Shown: piece after piece, positions 59,124-64,000 of the stretch | How the letters are laid out: each line of letters starts with the position of its first letter | Numbering within the stretch: position 1 is the first letter of the stretch | Assembly (NCBI GenBank): GCA_910574455.1 | Contig: CAJSYZ010000002.1 | Span: 1,017,671-1,081,670 of the forward strand | Origin: Trichaptum fuscoviolaceum | Lineage: Eukaryota; Basidiomycota; Agaricomycetes; Hymenochaetales; Trichaptaceae | Direction of reading: 5' to 3' | DNA length: 64,000 bases | Notes under the pieces: generated by a model | The model's database searches: none | What the model saw: only the letters and a program-made list of their open reading frames with translations | Told to the model about the DNA's origin: nothing | Position numbers and translations under genes: made by a program

Positions 59124-59402
59124 TATATGTGTGCCATGGAGTGATCATGACCGTGACGATAAGGCGTTGAAAGAATGATGTGGTCTTCTTTCAATCTCCG
59201 CAACCGTGTCTGCCCGAGTCGCAGCATGGGCTAGTGCACTTCACGAGGAGAGATGATTATCGCTGTCTGCAAGTCTGCAATATATTTGGCACTAAAATCT
59301 TCCTTCTGATGTTATAGAGTTTGGGGAGTATGTAATAAAGAATTCGTCTGTGAATGGCGCATGCTAGACGGAATCGCTCCTTGAGAGTTTCTTCTTTCTA
59401 AT
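59124..59402. other. Short intergenic, no gene seen
   Basis: Non-coding gap between two same-strand F-box genes. Confidence 0.45.
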
Positions 59403-61036
59403 TTAGATCATATGGTCAAAGACACTGTCGTTGGCCCACCGCAAAAACGGTCTTGAGATGCGACCAGGAAGACTATCTCCTCCCGTATAGACCATCTTAG
59501 CTGTGTCGTCGGGGCTTCTCTCCACTTTGTAAAGCCGCTTTGTCCAAGGAACCTCCCAAAGTATGTACTCGAGTGTTTTGGGTATCTTTGACGTCATCAA
59601 AATGTGCTCGTCGACAGGGACTTCAGGTTTTCCAGACTGTTCATCTCATTCGCGGCATACATATGCAACGCGGAATGCGCGGATCAAGCTCGCCATTGCG
59701 TTACGGGCAATAAAAATGTCCTTGGAAGGCAAAGAGGTCAATAAAAACGATCCTTCCTGCTCCTTCTCTATAAAAATGACTCACAAGGAATCTGGTAGAA
59801 ACACACACATTCCGGTAGTACTCCTGAAGACCATCCTTATCGCTGACATCAATAATCAAGCCGAACTCAATTATACCTTTCCGGATTACCGGAAGAAGCT
59901 CTTGACTTGCTAAGATGTCCAAGGAGAAAATTCCAGGTACGTCTACTTCAATACATCTCAGTCGCGGTAGATCGTTCAGGAATGTGATCCATCTTGGCGA
60001 AGTGATCTCGTATCGCCGATGAACGCGTAATGTCGATAGAGAGATAAACTGATGTCCAGAAGGCATGATCGGAAAGTCGGCAACAGCGGAATTGATCCCG
60101 AGAAATTTCAATGTGGACGAAGTCCACAGAAAGTGATCTCTAGGGCCTACTTCGAAGTCAAGTTCGAGTAATGATGATTGTTTCCTGATGAAGTTGTCCG
60201 AGCATATCGCGCCCGATCCAGACATCGTTGTGTTAAGACTGAGAGAACTAAGACACCGGAAATCCTCGTCAGGGAGCAATGTGTCGCTTTCACTCGGTAG
60301 CTGGAGGTCCGAAGGCTCGTTATATGCGACCACCACATCGATACGCAATAACTTGACATTGAGAAAGGAAGACAGGAGGCGTCGAAAGGTAGAAAGTCGT
60401 GATCTTTGTATACACACGTTGAGCACGAGTCTCGTGACTGTCGGGAAGATGCATTGCGCAATTAGCTCCTGTAAAGATTTAGTAACTTCAAGTTTAACCA
60501 AACATTTACGGACATTCGCTCACTAAGTTAAAGTCTGAAGGACATATCATCGAGTAATGGAAGCTTCGAATCGTCCCGTTACATATTAGCAAGCTCTTCG
60601 GGAGTTGCAGGTCATCCATTTTCCAGACAGAGAGAAGAGGAAAGTTGCTTTTGAGGTCGCATGAGAAGTGAGTCAAGTTACCATGCACTGCACATTGATG
60701 GGCGACATATTCTATATCTGACAGGAATTTCTTTCGGAGGGCTTGGCTAGGGCCATCAATCCAGTGTTCGAATGCAGGCTCTTGACTCTTCATAGGGCGA
60801 CCCTTTATTGATATAGATAGCCGTCGACAATACTTTGAGAACAAGGGGTTTTTCTCTAAAGCTTTGGCAATAGATTCAGCTTTGAAAACAGAAAAATCAA
60901 TGTCGCGGTATAGGAGAGGGACTGTGGTGTCACGAAGGAGTTGATTGCATCGATTTAGCGCGGAGACATCTGTCTGAGAGGTCAAATGGTAGGCTATAGC
61001 CAGTACTAGATCTGAGATGAAGAATTCTGTTGACAT
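59403..61036 (-). CDS. F-box/leucine-rich-type protein
   Basis: Three phase-0 exons (60524-61036, 59785-60468, 59403-59636) give 476 residues. The N-terminus is F-box-like (FISDLVLAIAYHLTSQTDVS, LNRCNQLLRDTTVPLLYRDI). The middle has irregular leucine-rich segments (LTHFSCDLKSNFPLLSVW, VTRLVLNVCIQRSRLSTF, FLNVKLLRIDVVVAYN, FRCLSSLSLNTTMSGSG) typical of Agaricomycete F-box/LRR proteins. The C-terminal exon reads SGKPEVPVDEHILMTSKIPK then TLEYILWEVPWTKRLYKVER. The start at 61036 (MSTEFFISDLV) is preferred over an ATG 14 codons earlier because family similarity begins there. Role in ubiquitination inferred from the F-box only. Confidence 0.78.
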
Positions 61037-61288
61037 CGTTGGAGAGCGAGAGAAAGAATTAGACTGTTTCAAGTTCAAGAGCGCGACTGTTCCTCAACTT
61101 GAAGCGTCACGGTTACAGTAACTGTGACAAACCGTGATGATGATCACGCGGGCCCGTGGGAGGTTTTGAGAGCGGCGTGGGAACTTAAATTACGACTGCC
61201 AGTGCCAGTGGACAAAAAAAATCTCCGACTCGGATTGTCTTCAAGTTCATCTGCCAGTGTTGGACAATGGAATCTACGCTCTACGACA
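61037..61288. other. Divergent promoter region with composite motifs
   Basis: Contains TTCAAGTTCAAG, CAACTTGAAG, CTGCCAGTGCCAGTGG at about 61196 and TTCAAGTTCATCTGCCAGTG ending near 61258. Confidence 0.4.
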
Positions 61289-62525
61289 ATGTCTTACCTC
61301 TTGTACCCCAAATCTAGATACTCTATACAACTGCTAACTGTGAGCTTTATCGTGCTCCTCGTACTCATCGCTATGATTGCATTCGAAAATAATGGCATCC
61401 TCGTATCACGAGTCTGTTCTCTAGGTGACCTTTTCCACTCAAAACAATGTGCTTCAAACTATATGGACTCCTCCAGCTCGATTCTTGCATTGGAAGGCGA
61501 TAGCAAGCTCGGAGTAGCATCCGCCATATACGTGGTGTCTCTGGAAAGACGGATGGATCGTCGCTCTAGGATGGACAAACTCCGAAGAGTTCTGAGCGTA
61601 GACTGGGTCTACCATGACGCTCTGGATAAACAAGATGGACTGGTGGACCAGCTCACCCACTTCGTTAAGACGCAAAGGTCGGATGTGAATGCTACTTTCG
61701 TCTGGCCCGCTGAATCTGACGAGGATGGATCTGGTACTCTTTTCTCCGCTCTGGGTGGCAGCGACTGGACCAACGAGACGGTCGATTTCCCCCTCCTCTG
61801 CGCAACTGGCGACAATGCCATTCCATATTACTCAAACGCGTCCGTGATTCCTTTTCAGATGATACTCTCCAGAGGAATGATTGCATGCTGGTATTCGCAT
61901 CTTCGTCTTCTGATGCATATCGTGAACGAAACACGGCATGTAAAGGAAGAATCTTGGGACGGTCTGCAGGGGGTCGCGATCGTCTTCGGGATGACATTGA
62001 TGTGAAAGTCGAAATATCTAATAGACTGACGAAAATGTGGGGCGTTTTGCCACGCAATTGGGACCTCGTAATGCTAGGTGAGATTGACACCAGATTGAGT
62101 CCCGATGCCAATGGAACTGAAGAATTTCAGGCCATTGCTGGTCGAATGAGACCACAGATCCTCCCTTAACACCTGATTCACCTCTCCATCCATCCCACAA
62201 ACCCAAATGCACGCACGGCTATGTCGTTTCGCCATTCGGTGCTCGGCGATTGCTTACGCTCTTATCCTATCCTCCATTTGCGTTCTCCCGTGCACTGGAC
62301 CAGGCGATCGCTCATCTGATTCAAACCCAGCACATTCGAAGCTTTAGCGTTGCTCCGAGTATCGTCATACAGCGGAGGTGCCCTTCGGGAGAAGACTGCG
62401 AAGACTCAGCTCGACATTCTGATATCTGGGTGGAAGATGGGCATAGAGGCAGCAAATGGAAGGAAACCTTGGTGAGCAGTGCACTGGATGCAGTCGAAAG
62501 AGAACCACAGGACGGTAGGTACTAA
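61289..62525 (+). pseudogene. Family-25-type glycosyltransferase with a frameshift
   Basis: Type II membrane protein: a hydrophobic anchor near the N-terminus (LLTVSFIVLLVLIAMIAF) followed by IYVVSLERRMDRRSRMDKLR (GT25 N-terminal block) and ACWYSHLRLLMHI. The catalytic E-D-D region is broken: the frame reads GVAIVFGMTLM and stops at 62003-62005, while the next frame continues DDIDVKVEISNRLTKMWGVL. Loss of one base near 61989 explains it. An intron 62078-62130 (GTGAGA..CAG) then restores GHCWSNETTDPPLTPDSPLH and the C-terminal KCTHGYVVSPFGARRLLTLL .. SRALDQAIAHLIQTQ. If the missing base is a sequencing error the gene is intact. The 3' end may extend past a GTAGGT donor at 62514. Confidence 0.75.
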
Positions 62526-62760
62526 TCTATGGCTACTAGTTGTGCAAAGCGCAGGTCTAAATGATACGTATTTTGAAAATTGACCGTGGCATCATTGCTA
62601 TAAATTCGTTATAGTGCCCTCTATGAAACTGTATCCGAGAGTTACGGTATGTTTATTGCACATGTATTAAAGATTATGTGGACTATTTTTACACCTGCAG
62701 GGCGTCGTACACGAGCAGCGCTTCATCCATACGAATAAATTGACCCTCGTACTTCAACTA
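62526..62760. other. Convergent 3' region
   Basis: May contain one or two last exons of the glycosyltransferase (short VPSMKLYPRVT segment at 62614-62650); not resolved. Confidence 0.35.
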
Positions 62761-64000
62761 TTAGTCGAATCGTATAATACCGATATACTTGGTTCGGGAC
62801 TCGGAAGACAGTTTGTAGACCACCATTCTCCCTAGATAATCAATCGAAATTGCCGAAATATCGTCTTCGTTTGTATCTGCGGGAAAGAACTCCAGATCGT
62901 TTCTCCTGTGATAACAATCCCCGTTGCCATCGAAGGCTACGGCAAATGTTTGCGGTAGCCACTCTTCGTCCTCTCCAACGAGTGACCGAATCGAAAACGA
63001 CGGGTTGTTATAAAGAACTACGCCACAAGCATAATGATGCTCGTGCAAGACGGTAAAATCTCCTCGTCCGTCATCGCCAGGCCCGAATTCAACGTCGAAA
63101 GCGCTATTCCGTATATTTTTATACTCGCAGAGCTCATCTAGTTCTTTATCACCCAATATCACAGTGACACGAGTGGAAGGAGATCTTGACCATGAGGAAG
63201 CCCTTGCAGCTATCCGGCTTGCAATGAGTTCAAGGGTTGGGTCCTCTTCGGACACCGCAAACGGAAGAATGGTATGGGAGTATGCGCTACGGATTTCAAC
63301 ATCTCCAGGTACCTGGTATGATGGCCAGTCTTCGGGGTTTATCGACGAGCTCCCGACTACATCTTTAAGCTGAATGCTCGCAAGGCGAAAGCCAGACTCA
63401 GCCGGCTCAGGGTGAAGAAGAAACAAGATATCGTAGCTCAACGCGATATTCACATTACGATCTATCTTCTGTAGAGGTGTTGATGTCAGAAGAGGCTTTC
63501 TCTGGTAAAGAAACACGGGACATCTTTGCACCTACTTTTCCTTCAAGTCCGAAGTATTTCCTATCCATCCAATTCACAATCAAAAATCCGTTCTTCATCA
63601 AATACCGTAGTACAAGATATTTATTGTGAATTTTCATGTACGATCCAGCAATACCGAAGTTGCGTGGCATAGTTGGACTTTCGTACAGCAGCTTGCCATC
63701 GAATGAACGACAATCTATCTGGTATACCCGGAAACCCCTATATCAGATACTTGAGTAAATATCATGAATAATTTCCAGATTACAACACCTAGCGTTATAA
63801 TAATTTCTGATGCGGTGATTCCAGCTAAATGCAAGTGTAACAGTAGATGAATCGTCCGCTACGTCGTAGGCCATCCGGAGAATGCACTGTTCTAGGGTTC
63901 CTGCTTTCATTTCCACATCAACTTCTTTATTTGTTACGACGTGTTGCCAGACAACTCTCTTCTGTGAGATACTCCAGCATTGTACTCCTATATCACGATA
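62761..64000 (-). CDS. F-box protein, copy 2, 5' end beyond the window
   Basis: Three exons are visible (62761-63468, 63536-63737, 63789->64000), running from inside the second exon of the paralogue at 57438 to the stop. Shared blocks with copy 1: GVQCWSISQKRVVWQHV, DGKLLYESPTMPRNFG, FLIVNWMDRKYFGLEGK, FRLASIQLKDVV, AYSHTILPFAVSEEDP and the terminus KYIGIIRFD. The exon junction ARGFRVYQID corresponds to RERYVQVHRLD in copy 1. The F-box itself is outside the window, so its presence is inferred from the paralogue. Confidence 0.78.

Overview
The window reads as nuclear DNA of a mushroom-forming basidiomycete (Agaricomycetes; a wood- or litter-decay type is my inference). Nearly every gene is cut by many short GT-AG introns of about 50-70 bases. 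The gene families are typical of that group: F-box proteins, BTB proteins, flavin monooxygenases, berberine-bridge-type FAD oxidases, small secreted cysteine-rich proteins and a long ATG4. There are no operons, rRNAs, CRISPR arrays or tRNAs that I can support. Gene models below were spliced by eye, by requiring donor/acceptor sites that keep the frame and restore family motifs.

Layout, left to right. 1-6 kb: the 3' part of an auxin-efflux-type membrane carrier, a 135-residue unknown, and a tandem pair of FMN-binding-split-barrel (PNPOx-like) genes with C-terminal membrane anchors. 6.5-10 kb: a decayed block in which a truncated berberine-bridge-type FAD oxidase is joined head to tail to a 5'-truncated, frameshifted flavin monooxygenase (FMO). 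The block lies between two 38-bp direct repeats. An intact copy of the same FMO, in opposite orientation, lies at 31-33.4 kb. 10.5-21.4 kb: housekeeping genes: ATG4 cysteine protease, cytosine deaminase, a Rab-type GTPase with a very large insertion, a short BTB protein and a GPR1/FUN34/YaaH (acetate/ammonium) transporter. 21.4-26.6 kb is almost gene-free. 26.6-31 kb: a small secreted six-cysteine protein and a scrambled unknown gene.

34-44 kb: a 1,923-residue SH3-TBC Rab GTPase-activating protein, an unknown gene and a dienoyl-CoA isomerase. 44-53.3 kb is rich in acyltransferases: one small GNAT, two tandem paralogues of the siderophore-type N5-hydroxyornithine acyltransferase family, and NAT9. 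A GDT1 cation transporter lies among them, together with a weakly supported gene that ends 11 bases before one of the acyltransferases. 53.9-64 kb: an unknown gene, a non-RD protein kinase, two paralogous F-box genes (one cut by the window edge), an F-box/leucine-rich-type gene, and a family-25 glycosyltransferase with a single-base frameshift.

Functional themes: membrane trafficking and autophagy (ATG4, Rab, TBC), small-molecule oxidation, and protein turnover (F-box, BTB). Local duplication and decay is the main evolutionary signal: PNPOx pair, FMO pair, acyltransferase pair and F-box pair. I found no convincing new defence or mobile system. The most unusual items are the chimeric pseudogene block, the Rab with a roughly 275-residue insertion, the gene pair 11 bp apart, and a recurring composite palindrome.
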